Shown piece after piece: positions 32,289 to 46,000 of a DNA stretch of 64,000 bases (within the stretch, counting starts at the first letter, position 1; the number at the start of each line of letters is the position of its first letter). This DNA is from Tomocerus qinae (lineage: Eukaryota; Arthropoda; Collembola; Entomobryomorpha; Tomoceridae). The stretch is taken from assembly GCA_020055645.1 (NCBI GenBank), contig CM034546.1, forward strand, positions 47,430,001-47,494,000. Direction: 5' to 3'. Below the pieces are notes generated by a model. That model saw nothing but the letters and a program-made list of their open reading frames with translations. It ran no database searches and was not told the origin of the DNA. A program made the position numbers and the translations under genes.

Positions 32289-35200
32289 TTAGATATTTTG
32301 GACTCCTTTATCGCCTGACTTGTTTTCGTTTGGTATTTCATTAATATGAGGTGTACTAATAATAGAGTCATCTGGTCTATATTCTGGAATAGTAGAAACA
32401 ACATTTTTATCAGATGAGAAAATTTGAGTTTCTTGAGGAATACTAATAGAGTGTTTTCTCATAATGCTGGATGTTTGAGTTTGTGGTGGGATATTCATTC
32501 CTAAAATCTCTGATCTCAATTTTTCTGTCTGTTCTGCATTAGCATTTTTTAAGTGTGTCATTTCATGGACAAATTTTGCGTATTCGAACATAATCTGAAT
32601 TAGTATCTTAAACTGCTTTACTTCTGTAAAGAAATATCTATTTTCTTGATATAATCGCGCACAAATATCTTGCAATGTGGGCCATATAAATTTGAAATCA
32701 TTCATCTTCAATAATATGCAAATTCCTCTACCTAAGTAATATTCATCATTTTCTGTAATAAGCAAGACGTTATTGGCTTGGTCAATATTCATAACCATAA
32801 GTAATGCAACTAATGTTGGCAAGGTTTGTTCTCTAATTTGAAAATTATTTTCTACTAACTCATTCTTGTCTGATATAACCCATAATATATCTCGGCTAAA
32901 AAATCGTTCTGCAATGTTTAATTTGTATATTTGTAACTTATCCTCATTAATGATTCTTTCCCCAATTACTTTAATTCTTCTATTCTCCCATTTTCCTTCT
33001 TTTAAAATTTGAAGTAGCATTGATGTCGTAACATCTGGTAAAACTTGATTCACTCGAACAACAACCGTAATACGATTTCTTAAAATGTGTGACAATAAAT
33101 AACGAAGTTCTTGAAAGCGGCTAATTGGTATGTATTGTACTTTATTATAAGGATATTTTCTATACGATGGATAATTATTCGAACCAATTTTCCATGCTTG
33201 CATTAAGTTAAACACAAACTTATCTTCATGTAAAGATGTAAATATTGCTGCAGTTTTTTCTATCCATTGACCTAATTTACTTTCTCGATGTTCCTGGTTT
33301 TCTGAAACATAATGTGACTTCATGAAAGTAATATGTGTTTCTCTCTGCAGTCCATTTGACTCATGTAGAAGTTCGTATCGTCTATATGACAGCCGTTTTA
33401 TAACGATATAGGGACCTTCCCATCTATTTACCAATTTTTGACTGCTCCCTTGTGGAGTTGACTGACTATACACACTTACTTGTTGTCCAGTATGGTATAT
33501 AGAGTTTCTATAGCTTCTCCTGTTTTCCAAATTTGATATAGATGTATAAGTTCGTTTTGACTCTTCTCTTTCTGTCGTTAGGCTCCCCTCTTGTCGTTGA
33601 TTTTCAGTTGGTAATTGTGGAGGGTCAGTCGGTAATAGATTTTTCTTTCCATACAGAAGTTGAAATGGTGATAAATTAGTAGCACTCGATTTCGTGGTAT
33701 TCATAGAATATGCTAAATTCCATATGTATTGATCCCATAAGTCCTGATGTTGTGATTCAAAAACTTTTGCCGATTTGATTAACTCCATCGATATCTCCGT
33801 ATTATCTTCTATTTGTGGTTGGTAGGATGCAATTAATTGCTGCTTTTTTAGCATTAATTTCTCTGTTTCTTGCATTATTAGTGCATTAAAAGCTTGTCCA
33901 TTACTACTGTAAAACATTTTACCACCACCAAATTTTGCGATTATATCTTCTAACAAAAATCTTGCTGTTGTTTTTGCACTGTGATCTTTTGTAGCTTTAA
34001 GAATAACAAAGTTAGAGTACATATCGATTGCTGCTATTATATTAGTATTCCCTCGTGCAGTTTTATGAAAAGGTCCAATAAAATCTATTTGTATACATTG
34101 AAATGAATAGGTTGGTACTTCTACTACTCTCGATGTTTCTTGTTCTTTTTGAGTCGGTAATTTGTCTTTTGTACACGTAGTACAGCGGTTAATTTCGCGT
34201 TTTACATATCGTCTGGTTCTAGGAATGTAGTAATGACGTTGAATATTCTCCAAGGTTTCCTCAATTCCTTTATGATCTCCAGATGGTGATTCATAGCATT
34301 TATCAAAAACAGTTTTCAACAATTTTCGTGGTAGGACTAGTTTTCTTATGCCGTCCAATACAATACAAAGTAACTGATTCTCATTGTAGAAATTATAGAT
34401 TTTATCTTTAATTCCTAGTTGTAATTTTCCCCTCGTTTCTTTGCAAAATGTATCCTTTAATTGTAATACGAAAATATTGTCCTTAAATGACTCTGGTATC
34501 TCCGGTGTAACTATCGAATTTTGCTGATGGACATGTAAATCCTGTCTCAATGTTTGAGTGTCATTAAGTGTAATATTTTTTTCAATGATTTTATTATCGA
34601 TGGTAGCATGTTGTGACGTCAACGGCTCTCCATTTGCTAATATTGATGATAGCAAGGATGATTCCATTTTTCCATTTGTGAAAATTATTTCAAAATTGAA
34701 ATTGCTTATTTCTGCAGCCCAATTTTGTAAACTTGCATTATCCTTTGGTATTCCAGATTTAAATGCACGAATTTTCTGATGGTTACAATAAATTGTGAAT
34801 CTTGTACCGTAAAGATATAGTCTGAATTGTGAAAGAGCAATGTGGATTGCTAAAAGCTTCTTCTCTATTAAAGAATAACTTTGTTCACATTCGTTTAAAT
34901 CTCTGCTTGTACATTCAATAATTCGCTCTTGATCTGCTCGGAATTGAGATAATACTGCTCCTACTGCTGTTGCAGATGCATGTATCTTTAGAATGGTTTT
35001 ATCTCCATGTCTAAAATATTTTAGAATTGGTGAATTAGTAAGACTCTTCTTCAACTTGTCATAAGCTTCTTGGGCTTCTTTTGTCCATTGTAATTCAGAT
35101 TCCTTTTTCATAATTTGAATTAAAGGATATGCAAGTTCTGAAAATTTCTTAATAAATGATCTATGGTTATCCATAATTTCCATAAACCAGCTTAATTCAT

Positions 35201-38200
35201 TACTATTCTTCGGTGCAGGCAAAGAAAGTATAAGTTCCAATATCTTAGGATCTGATTCAATTCCTTTAGCACTTATGTAAAAGTTAGATATTTTTAATTT
35301 ATCAAATGCGAATTCACATTTATCTGTATTCAGAGTTAGCTGTTTTTCCTTGAGTAATGTAAAACAATCCTGTAAATCCACCATGTGTTGTTCAAAATTG
35401 CTCGAATAGACTATAATTTTGTTCAAATGAATCTGAACGTAGCAATTGACTCTCTCACCAAATGCTTTTATTAATAGCCTTTGATATGGTACGGGTGGAG
35501 GTTGTAATCCTAGTGTTACGGAAGTATATGCATAGGTACCATTGCTTTTATTGACAGTACAAACTTGTTGCAATTTTTCTTCTGGAGTTCCTAGATTAAA
35601 ATTTTCGTTCAAATACAATTTAGTTTTAAATGCTGAGTCTCTCAAATTTTGTAGCATTAGTGCCTGGCTTGTAATTGGAAAGGTATTTGATGTGTGTATA
35701 TGATTTAATATTTGTAAATTACAGCACAGTTTGTTCGAAGTTAGATTGCCAACTTGTGTATTGTGTCTTGTCTTATGCTCTTGTTTCACTGATATTATTG
35801 GATACACACAAGACGAACTGGTTGAATTCAATACATTTTGCTTAATTAGTTCCTCTACGTGTTGTGCAATTTCTTTCCTTTCTAAGGCTAAAATCCTGGG
35901 TGGTAGTATTTTCTTAAGTTGCTGAAACGGCTGTCGAATAATTGAATCGTATTCTAGTTTTGATGGTCTTAAGCTGGCCTTTTTGTAGTAGCATACGTCT
36001 TTGTATAATCTAAGACATTCAATTTTTTGTTTCTTTTGTTCTTCCCTAAGGTGTGGATTTATTGACGCTAAAATTTGTTCTTGAGTAACAGCAAGACCTG
36101 GTTCAATTACATTTTTGTCTGTTGTGTCTTGTAATCTAATTACTTTGCCTAAAATTGAATTGGCTGGTAAGACTGTATTGCTCCACATCTCTGAGTATGC
36201 CCAAAGGGTTCCTCCTTTAACTTCACTTGATACAAACGTTAATTTCAATCTGTACTTGTCTCTGAGTTCATTATTTTGAAGAAACATGTAGTGTCCAGGT
36301 TTTACATTGTAGGAAAAGTAGAATGGCAAAATTTCCTGACAGTTAGGTTGTAATTTATGTTCTATGTAGCAATAGCATTCCCCTATTATGCTTTCCTCGT
36401 CTGTCTCTTCAGCGAGTGTGTTAATGTTAGCTTTGATTTCCCTCTGGTCATCTTGTGCTTTACTTATGGCAGATGGACTCTCATTTTCAATTTTACTTTC
36501 GATTTCCGCAGTCTCGTTGTCTTGTTCTTTAATTTGACATTGTCTCGTCTTCTCAGAATTTATTGCTAATTGGGTAATTCTCTTCTTTTCCAATTTGTCG
36601 TCTGTAAGCATAATTGTTTTGTCTTTCTCATGCAATTCAATTTCCTTGCTACTTGCTGCTGCTATAGTAAATTCGTAAGGTATAGGTATATAATATGGTC
36701 CAGGAAAGATCACTCGGTTTTCCTCTAAATCTATTTTTAGCTTACACATTCTCATTGTGTTGTTTCCTATTAAGCAGGGTATGTTTAAATTAGATATTAC
36801 ATAAGCTGTACATCTAAATTTGACTTGTCCGAAATTGATTTCTATATCTGCTTGTAATTTTGTCTCTATTGACTCGGGATATATGCCTTGAATTTTTGCG
36901 GTGTGATCTGACTGTCTAATAATATTTTTGTCTATTACTGTCTTATCTACCAAATTAATGTTGGAACCGGTGTCAAATAATACGCCTGATTTTTTTTCAT
37001 TTACGAGACATGGTAACTTAATTAATTTATCTAGCGAGTAATCTACGTAGTATGCTCTCGACATGACAATGTCAATTTGTTCTTCGTTACTTTCCTGGGG
37101 CAATTCTGAATCATTCAGCTCCTTTCGCATCAAAGCTGAATGCTCCGGATATAAAGCTAATTGAGAGATATCTTTGCTATTTGATTGCTTATCATAATTG
37201 CCTGGCAATGCGTTGCTTTGTGAACCGTCATCTTGAAATGTCTGATTTACAGTTTGTAGACCATTATTATTGTTCTGCTTACTGTGAGAATAATATTTCT
37301 GTGGTTGAAGACTTCTTTGTTGTTTTAAGAATCGTGGAGGAGGTACGTATGCATACTTTCGTTTATTTCTTCCATAAATTGGATCTAGTGAGAAATTATG
37401 CTGTTGTAGCAATCTCTGATCTGTATTTGCTCTTCTAGAATATTTCCAATACATATCATAATCATAATATGACTCATTGCTCGTTTTTAAATTTCTCATA
37501 CGTGTTTCTTTCATTTTGAAATCATTTTCTGATGAATCTAAACTTCGTTCCACATATGAAATGTGCCATTGCTTTCTTTTTGCTGTTTTTGGGTATCCTG
37601 ACTGAAATTTCTTCGGTGAACTATTTTTGACTGATACAAATGTGGTTCCTTTGTTTTGCTTTACTTTGAATTGATTGTACATTGCATCGACATTATCGGC
37701 TCCTTTAAATAACTCTCGTAGATCTTTTATAGTTGTTGGTAGTTTTAACTTGAGTGTCTGAATGTTTTCTTTGTTTAATCCTATGCAAATATTTCTTATT
37801 CTTTGCTCATCTGACATCCATGGATCTAGTAGGTTGTTTAATTTTTCCATCTTTCATCATGTACTTAGTACACGGCTCTCCGTATTTCTGTCTCATGTTT
37901 CTAATTTTCGACTCGATTGCAATCGGACATGACCTTGTTTGGCTGAACATTTGTAGAAATTTATCTTTCAATTCACTCCATGTGAATAGTGTGGGACCTG
38001 ATATAGATTGTGTCTTTAGTTTTCTTGTGTATTCGGCTTTAATGCAGTTGTACCAATTTAATGGTTCTCCTAATAAATATGCGGGAAATTGTCGTAATTT
38101 CGTTTCTATATCCCATTCATTTGCTTCAGCAACAGTTTCATAATTTAACATCCAATCGTCTGCATCTAATTCATTTGAAGCAGGAAATTTCTGTGGCTGT

Positions 38201-38481
38201 ACCGCAGCTATTTTTGGTTTCATTGAGTGCAATATATTTTTATTAATACTTTGTCTTGTTTTTCCATATTTATTTTCCGAATATTGACATTTATTTGTCT
38301 TGTTTCTATACGTAGGTACTACTTTTTCTTGATCTGTGTCTGAATTCTTATTATCAGTCGACTCGTTTTGCTGTGTCAATGTAGGAGACAATGCTGGAGT
38401 TCCTCTCACTAAAACATGATCGTCTTCCCAAATTTTCCAATTTGGCTTCAAACTAACTGAGTATACGTCCGAAATATCCAT
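32289..38481 (-). other. Coding region of the LTR element (gag and pol parts)
   Basis: Coding sequence covers this span in two overlapping frames. Recognisable parts are a gag-like front, a retropepsin (VLFDTGSNINLV), reverse transcriptase, RNase H, an integrase with an HHCC-type zinc site (CTTC) and core, and a GPY module (GPYIVIKRLS). After the integrase, about 330 residues match nothing I recognise and show no envelope-like signal peptide or membrane anchor. Family members commonly make Pol by ribosomal frameshifting. I describe it as a fossil and infer no activity. Confidence 0.8.
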
Positions 38482-39357
38482 TGTCGTTGTAAAAAGTAAA
38501 CCAAGAATTTTGTAGTTATCTGTTTGTGTCTGTTTGTGATTGTCTAACCTAAGTGTACTTGTACTTTGTACTAATTTTCAGTTATCGTTTCCTTCGACTA
38601 ACCGTATTGTCATTTATTTTTATCCCGTTGCTTCAATTCTAGTTTTTCTCTAAATTTTTCAATATTTCAGTGATCATATTTCTGTTAATCAATTTTTCAG
38701 GCTTTGATTTTTTGATCATGCCTGGCCAGGTCTTATAACTTTACTTATTGCCTTAGCAATATTTTATAATTCACGCACTGTATAATGTAACTATTAGTGT
38801 TCGTTCACTTTTTCAGTTCTTTATGGTTGAAATGTCTCGTAGACTTAATTCGCTTTTTCGTTTAGCTGCCAGTTATGTTTTCTGGGTGTGCTTATTTAAT
38901 TTTCCTTTTCCGTTTCTTAATTTACCCTTAACTCTATTTTTAATATTAATGAGTGTAACTTGCTATGTATGTGGATTTCGCCTTTCTCGGACGGGGAGTC
39001 TACTTACTGTACTTCTCTTTGGTGTTTCACTGGCTCATAATAACGTTCTATCTGTTCCCTTCTCTTCCTAAATTATATTCTCACTGTCATCAAATAAGTA
39101 TACAAGATTAAATTATTAAGATAGCTAGTGCTAATACTCAGATATTAACTTAATTGGGAAACGCTTTTCATTTCTAAGCCAATTTGGGGTCTAAGTGCAT
39201 TTGGGCACGAAAACCAACTAATTCACTTCGAAATACTTATTTTCCTTGTTTGGAGTCTTAGGAAAGTTTGGAATGGGGTGATTTGGAAATTTTTGTGACA
39301 AAAAGGAAGTTCAGAACAACAATTTCAAGTAAATAGACCACTCACGGTTGCCACCAA

Positions 39358-40072
39358 TGTCATCCTAATGTGTGGTGTTTGGTTATAATTAAAGAAAGTA
39401 TTAATTGGGACAAATAATAGAAGGATGCTTGCGAGTTCGTCGGGTTCTACCTCAAGCCGGTCCTTACTATGAATTTGTTAAATGATCTGAACAAAGGTTT
39501 GGATTTGGGATTTATGGACAAAGTGAAGTGTCCTTTTATTCTAAGCAATACAAGTTACAGAGTAGGTAGATGTTCAATGGAATGAGATGATGTTGGTTAG
39601 GATTGTTCGGTAACAATATATTAGAGAGAGAGAGGGGACAGAGAGGTTAGGTAGTGAGCGAGAAGAAGGATTCGGTAGACTCCAACGGTTGTGGGCTCCG
39701 GTGCTTGCTTTTGTAAACTTCTCTCGTCTCCGATCTCCCGTACTCGGCTTGCTCTCGCTCGCTTCGTCGTACAAAGGGTTAGAGTAGGGACACACAATGG
39801 TTAAGGAAATACCCAAGTTTACAATACACATAATACATTGTAGAGTCAGTATAATACATGGTAGAGTCAGACTCATCATATAAAGTAATATTATACAATA
39901 TACAGTGTCCGGCGACAAGTTCATAAGATTACATTAAAATGAACTGGCCGTGTCATGAAAACCTGAGTTCGTGTCGTACCACACAGTACATACTATACAG
40001 ATCCCTAGTTTCACTACTTATATCTGTTATGATCCACTCAATATATCAGTACCTATAATTATAGGCGTTACA
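39358..40072 (-). repeat. 5' LTR (right on the plus strand)
   Basis: 715 bp, identical by eye to 29603-30317. On the minus strand it is followed by TTGGTGGCAACCGTGAG, the likely primer-binding region; I could not assign the tRNA. Confidence 0.93.
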
Positions 40073-40937
40073 ATATTCCTGTTGAAACTGTAAAATTAAA
40101 ATTTTGTCACTAAGAACTGATTTTGTTTCACTAATACTTAAAGTACATCCATTTACAATTATTAATTATAGTCTTACTAAAACAACACGTTTATTGAATT
40201 ACCTTAATTCTTCAAAGAAAGTTTTAAACGTTGGAGAAACCATGAGTGCTAGAGCTACATGAAACATGACTGATGAAAATGCACAAAATGCATACCAAAT
40301 ATGACATGACGCCAAAAATATAAAGTAAATGTAGTTAAAGTTGTCTCCATGCAGTAACGACGTCATTAATAGCGGATCAAATGGAAGTATAAATATTCCA
40401 AATCCAAAGACAACTGGGGATGTGACAGTAGCCAGAAAGCCCAAGAAAAGAAATAAATCCATCTTCTCAATTCTGTTCCGATATTCCCTTCTGAAATACT
40501 TTTCTAGATAAATACAAACAAAATAATTTTCAATAAACTTTTAATAAGAATTTTTTTATCTTTAATGTATACTTACTTCTCCATTTAGTAAATGTTACAA
40601 GCATTGTATTAAAGCTGTGTGCTTTTCCTTTCCCTTTGAATATTGTGACATGGATTGATGTAATAGGAATAGCTAGTGCTAAAGTGGCTATATAATTTAT
40701 ACAGGCATTAACCCTACTAGCATAAATTGTCTCATAAATGGCCCTAGCTATATTATAAAACCAAAAAATATGTGCATATAGCACAAAAAGCCACCACTTT
40801 CTCAAAACCCATTTATTGGTAGACCATTGAAAATACTTTTTCGGACAACCAGAAATCCATTGAAAAGGTACACCTCCCCAAATGTTTCCCCATTTTAAGT
40901 ACCACGAAAATATTTCTTTAGAAATATCCTTCACCAT

Positions 40938-43080
40938 TATGATAAGTATGCTGTTTGGCAAAAGTTTTTGAAATTTCTTATAGTCAAAAATTATGGGTAC
41001 AACGATTTTTATTTATTTCTTCTCTTGTGACAACGATAACTATTTATCTATACGTAGGATAAAAGTCTGCAGTAAGACATATTAAACACTAAATCATTCT
41101 CTGTACAATACTGAAACATAAGACGTAGAAAAGCTTAGTAGCCACGAAAAAGGTGAACTCTTAAATCAGATTTTAATTTATTAAGAATAGTCTACCGCTT
41201 CAGTTGTTTAGTAACTTACCGTCAAAACTAAAAGTGTACTATATAATGTATACCTACACTTCTACACACTATACATACCTAGAAAGTATAATCCATTTGC
41301 TGTAGCTTCTACCTTCTTAATGTATTTTTCTTTTAATTTAATTTAAACTTGCTTATTATATTATGAGCGAGGATAGACTTTTAGGAATATAAGAATATAA
41401 GTGTATTATAACTATGTAAGTAATAATCCTACTGTTTTCTATTGTGAAATACCTTTAGCCATGTTGTTTTGTGGGAGTAAAGCTATAGAATTCAGGCCGT
41501 CGACATACAAGCATTAAAATTGGGGTAGCTGAGGTAATGCCACGAATATTGATTTATTCAGGAAATAAAGTTCATCCCTCTAAGGATTAATTTATTTCTC
41601 ACATGAAATAAATGTCTATCATGACCAGATGTCGGAATTGTATTTATTTTAAAAGCCAAAACATTTACATAAAAATTATCTAATAAAGGATAAAAAGTTT
41701 ACCAAAAAATTTTCTTAAAAATAAGCTTAAAATCGCAAAAGTGGCTATAAATAATTGACTTCAAATTTTTATGTTGAAATCGAATACTGCCTACATGTAT
41801 TTCAAACTGAAACCTGAGATATCACAGTATATTAAATGTGGGCAGGGAATCTGGGAACAGAGTTTTATTAGCCACCGGCTAGTGGGCGGATGGCTAGGGG
41901 GTAAAAGTGGCTAGTGGGCGGGCAAAATGTCAGGTGGCTAGTGGGCAAAAGTAAAATTAATTAAAAATAGAGCAAAAAAATTTCAAACATAACTCACGCA
42001 AGTAAACCAACTGTTTGTCACTGAAAATCGGACTTAATGATATTCTAGTAAGCCTGTTTTTAGGTACGTATAAACAAAGAGACATCGATGCGAAATCTAT
42101 TTTGGTAGATGAACTACGATTTAGACTTTTTGCCCCTTTTACCCCTTTTGCCCGGGTGGGTGGGCAAAGTGTAAAAAAGCCGGCTAAAATAGAACTCTGT
42201 CTGGGAATCAGAACTATTTTTGTAAAAGGTTCTGTGACATTTCGGCATAAACCGGCCAATGTTTTGGACGTATCCAGAGAGAGGGCCCAAGCGTCCACCT
42301 AAATTTCCAGAGAAAGACGATTATTTGTCAAAAATAAAATTTTTGCTCTTCGCTTCGAGCGAATGTGTCATTCATAATTTTACTAGTTCCTGGATACGCG
42401 CCTGGTCAGAGGTCAGGTATCACTTGGTTTTAACTTAGATATTATGTTTATATTTCCTTTCTCTATGGTTTATGTTGATGTTGTATGGTTTATTCATCTT
42501 GTACAAGATTCCCTTCGATTTCATCAACAAAGATACCACCAAAGCAAAAAACATTACCCAACAAATGCACACATTCTCTATTGACACATATTTTCACTTA
42601 TTGGCACGTATTCAAACAAATTAACACTAGCTACAAACCTCGCCATACAAATTCATATTTTCAGTCACAACCCGCCATCTAAAGTAATACTTTTTATTAA
42701 AAAGTCCCACCATACAAAATTTAAACCTGTCCCATGCATATGTGTGAATATGAAACCATTTTCGCATATTATGTTTTCAGGTGACTTTCTAATCAATTTT
42801 TGTGTCCCTTTAGACATTACAAAATTTTTAAAATTTTCATTATTTTGTAAAAACCCTATGAAAATGGCCAAAAAAGTTTTTATGATTTTTTTATTCGAAA
42901 TCTATTTAGTAAATTCTTTTACTTGAAAAAATATTTACTACAACTTTAAATTTTTTAAAGGCAAAAAATGTAAAAACGTTTTCTAACACATTTGTATTTT
43001 TGAAATCCTTGGGACATGAAACGTCGAGATACAAATTTTCACGATTCTTAATGCAGTCTCAAAAAAGTTTATATACATAA
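40938..43080. other. Upstream flank of copy A and spacer between the two chemoreceptor copies
   Basis: About 41000-41600 is homologous to 48130-48670 upstream of copy B (for example GAGCGAGGATAGACTTTTAGG at both, shown in part), so the duplicated block includes the promoter. The rest is unique except for the hAT-like element at 41858-42199. No gene seen. Confidence 0.6.
41858..42199. mobile_element. 342-bp hAT-like non-autonomous element
   Basis: The ends are CAGAGTTTTATTAGCC and, inverted, CAGAGTTCTATTTTAGCC, within exact 8-base target duplications TCTGGGAA (41850-41857 and 42200-42207). An 8-bp duplication and CAGRG termini are hAT hallmarks. The interior has GGCTAGTGGGCGG-like subrepeats. 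Open frames crossing it on both strands are not genes. Confidence 0.85.
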
Positions 43081-46000
43081 TATTCCGACGTCTGATTATC
43101 AATGAAACCTATTACATTTACTTGTATAGAAGTACCCGTTGAATCAGGACATCTCTATATAATAAACACAGAAGGAAAAAAACTTACCAATCTATCTATG
43201 TAACTATGTATGTCTGGTAGGACAGCCTAGGGAACCTGCATATATTGCGTAACGCAAAACCCACTCGCCATGTATGTGTAACGCAAATGCTGACTCCAAC
43301 ACTTTTGAGTAACTCCTCCTCCCATCAACTGCACACGTAATATATGCACATTCCCACAAAAATGCGCATGTTCACTTCTTCTATCTGCTCTGTTGTGATT
43401 GATGAAATGACCTAAAGACACAAGCTAAGTTTATCTGCTGTTTCTTCATTGAAAGCAAAAATTCTCGGCTGCTTTTTGATATTTTGACCTGAGTGAAATT
43501 GAAAAAAGCTCATCTATTGTAACTCAGTAAGTAATTGTAATTAGTTGATCACTAATTGTTGTAATTAAATTTACTGCATGAATGTTTATTTTTATTAAAA
43601 TTCGAACATTTATTAATATCCTAATTAAATTCAAGCATTTCCGAAATTAGTAAACTCGGTTTATAATTTTTCCAATTTCCACCAACAGAATGCAACTGTT
43701 CATATAAGATTTGAATTTAAAATTATCACAATGAATACTATGCATGGTCAATTATTAATACTTGATATTAACATAAGAAGGCTGAATGGTGGTGAGTCGT
43801 GATTGGATGGATTAGCGAAAGGGGACATTTCGTAATGATCGTAATATAATGTGGCTTATGAAATAGCATTTGAAAACGTCTAATACAAATTGGTTATGCT
43901 ATATCAACAAATCTAATACATATTCACGTTTCATTTCATTTTTTTAAATAAATAAATACACTAAATAACATCCATTTCTAAAGAAAATGGATACAAATTT
44001 TGACAGGGACCTAAATTTTTTAACTTTAATCTGTATCTGCTAAATTGTTTTTAAAAATCAAATTCAATTCTCTAAATTTATTTAATTGCAGCCGCGAACA
44101 ACTTAGTTGATTTCGCCAAACTCGAATAGTTTTACTATTCGAATTTCTACAACATTTTCGAGAAATAGAACTCACGAAAATGAAAATTACATACAATTTA
44201 AACCCTCAATAGTTGAACTTGTTTTCTCATGTTATATGTTAAGTCTTAGCAATATTTTTTAGTAGAGCTGGGTTTACTTTTTTACTACCCTCTTGACTCT
44301 TGATTCTTTTGGCAGTTGCCTCACCTTTTTCTAGAATTAAATAATAGTGCTGGGTAACTAACTTTTCTTAAAAAATATTTATTCATAAGTTGTACTCATA
44401 GAATTTGTACGTTTTTCAAAAGTCACAGGGGGAATCTTATTTTTCTGATTTAAAAGGGAGCTTTTTGGTGACTTTGTGGGATTTTGTTTCATAAATGGAG
44501 TCTTTCAGTTTTCCCTGCTTTTGAAGCTACGATGTACAGTTAATATTTTGGTTTAGGAAATTCCTTTTTATCGGGAAGTTGGGGCTGCAGGTGATTTATC
44601 CACCACTATAGAGGTTAAAGTATTTTAATTTAAATATACTTTGTATTTACAAAGTTAACAAAATAACCTATTGGTATGTTTTCGAAATTGTTTTTATTAC
44701 TGTGAAGAAGGGTAGCCTGCTAGCTGCTGAATTTCTCTCGAGTGTTAGATTTGCCCTTTAGCTGGGTTCACTAGTATAAAATAAAAACTTATAACACAAA
44801 TATCGTTTGTAGTAATTATATCCATAAATGTCTTTATTCCAGCATAATAGTATGTAAAATTGTGTGCCGGATCGCATAGGATCATACGATGTCTCCTATC
44901 ATCTTTTCTTGAACTTTTGTCCTAATTTTTCTGTAAATGTATGAACAGAAGTCCACTTCCACACACCTAATTGCATAACTGGTACCTGGAAGCGGACTGT
45001 CATTTCCAATCTATGAACTAAGGTAGGACCCTATCAAGTTATGGAAAGCCAAGAATGTCAATGCCAGGTTATTTAAACCTACGACTTACCTGTAATATTG
45101 TGTCTCCAACCGATTCGCAAGAACTTGTGTCCTCAATCACAAAGCAAAGGTTTTGAAAAATTGAGAACTTGTATGTTTTCACTTAAAATATTAAACAATG
45201 TTTTTGGTTACTTAAGTAGTCATTATAAGCATTCCTTATTGTCACGTTATTTTCACTCATATATATTAATTACTAATACTAATTAATAATGTTATCATAT
45301 CTCAAGAATCAAAAGCATTGTGTCACATTAAATGAAGTCTTAAATGCTATACAGCAAGGAGAAGTAATGCTTTTAAGTTATACTAGGTTAATTGTATATT
45401 ATATTCCATATAGTAATAGTTTGTTTCTATAGACCTTTTACCTACCTGCATAATTGATAAAGCGTAAATTCTATCCATTGTTCAAGTACAATAAATACAA
45501 ACAAAAATACATTTACAGAGGTATATTATACTATGAACGCCACTTTTCTTTTCTGAATAGACCTCGCAAACAAAAAGATTGAAAGATAAGAAGACAATGA
45601 AAGCCCTCGTTCGACTGAGCTCACCGAGGTATATGCGTACCTATTGAAAGAGTGCACGCTGGGTCTAATCTATAAAAAAGTGGACATAACGGTAATGAGT
45701 GAGTGTAATGAGTAGAGACTCTGCAATGCGATGGTTGAAGAGCAGGATTTAAACATTCGGCAGGATTTGTAGAGTGGCACACAAAGAAATAAAGCACAAA
45801 ACACTCAAAAATTAAACAATTAAAACTTATTTTTAAACCTATATTTTTAAAAATTATAAAGCGTATTGTTTCAAAAAACGAAAACTCGCACAAACATTTT
45901 CACAAAAAAGCCAAATGTTTCGAAAAACTCATAAAAAATGACGATTTCGTATATCTGCGAATTGTTTAGACCAATTCACACATAGACGAAGTTTTCGTAT

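Larger units (their letters stand above)
29603..40072 (-). mobile_element. Ty3/Gypsy-type LTR retrotransposon (fossil copy), inserted in a chemoreceptor exon
   Basis: 10.47 kb with two 715-bp LTRs (TG...CA) that look identical, flanked by the 4-base duplication ATAT (29599-29602 and 40073-40076). The paralogous exon in copy B shows the empty site (GTACATATTCCTG at about 47199-47211). Parts on the minus strand, in order: 5' LTR, leader, gag region (~37.3-38.5 kb), retropepsin (~36.7-37.0), reverse transcriptase (~35.1-35.9), RNase H (~34.7-35.1), integrase with a zinc-binding front and GPY module (~33.3-34.3), a C-terminal extension (~32.3-33.3), a ~2-kb non-coding stretch and the 3' LTR. The order PR-RT-RH-IN and the GPY module indicate Ty3/Gypsy. 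Identical LTRs mean it is very young. The layout is whole, with perhaps one or a few breaks; parts of the enzyme core look non-canonical, so I treat it as an inactive fossil. Confidence 0.9.
29115..40937 (-). pseudogene. Chemoreceptor copy A, split by an LTR retrotransposon
   Basis: Minus-strand exons are 40937-40577, 40503-40203 and a third exon in two parts, 40087-40073 and 29602-29115, with a 10.5-kb LTR element between them. Exon sizes and phases equal those of paralogue B (46717-48064), and the proteins are highly similar (for example EIFSWYLKWGNIWGGVPFQW against EIFSWYIKWGNIWGGVPIQW). Outside the insertion I see no stop or frame change. The multi-TM protein and the ending RMKFIYSVSLGTMEAILTFR suit the insect gustatory/odorant receptor superfamily, although the usual TYhhhhhQF signature is altered (SLGTMEAILTF). 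The element is in sense orientation, ~15 bases into the third exon, so the gene is very probably inactive. The start MVKDISKEIFSW was chosen because it is shared by both copies. Confidence 0.8.

Noticed and set aside
41957-42302. Opposing 95- and 113-codon frames
   Set aside because: Mostly within or overlapping the hAT-like element and mirror images of each other; no family resemblance.
44850-45300. Possible extra exon near copy B of the chemoreceptor (62-codon frame at 45098-45286)
   Set aside because: Copy B already ends with a stop at 46717, and no conserved motif or phase-compatible acceptor was found.
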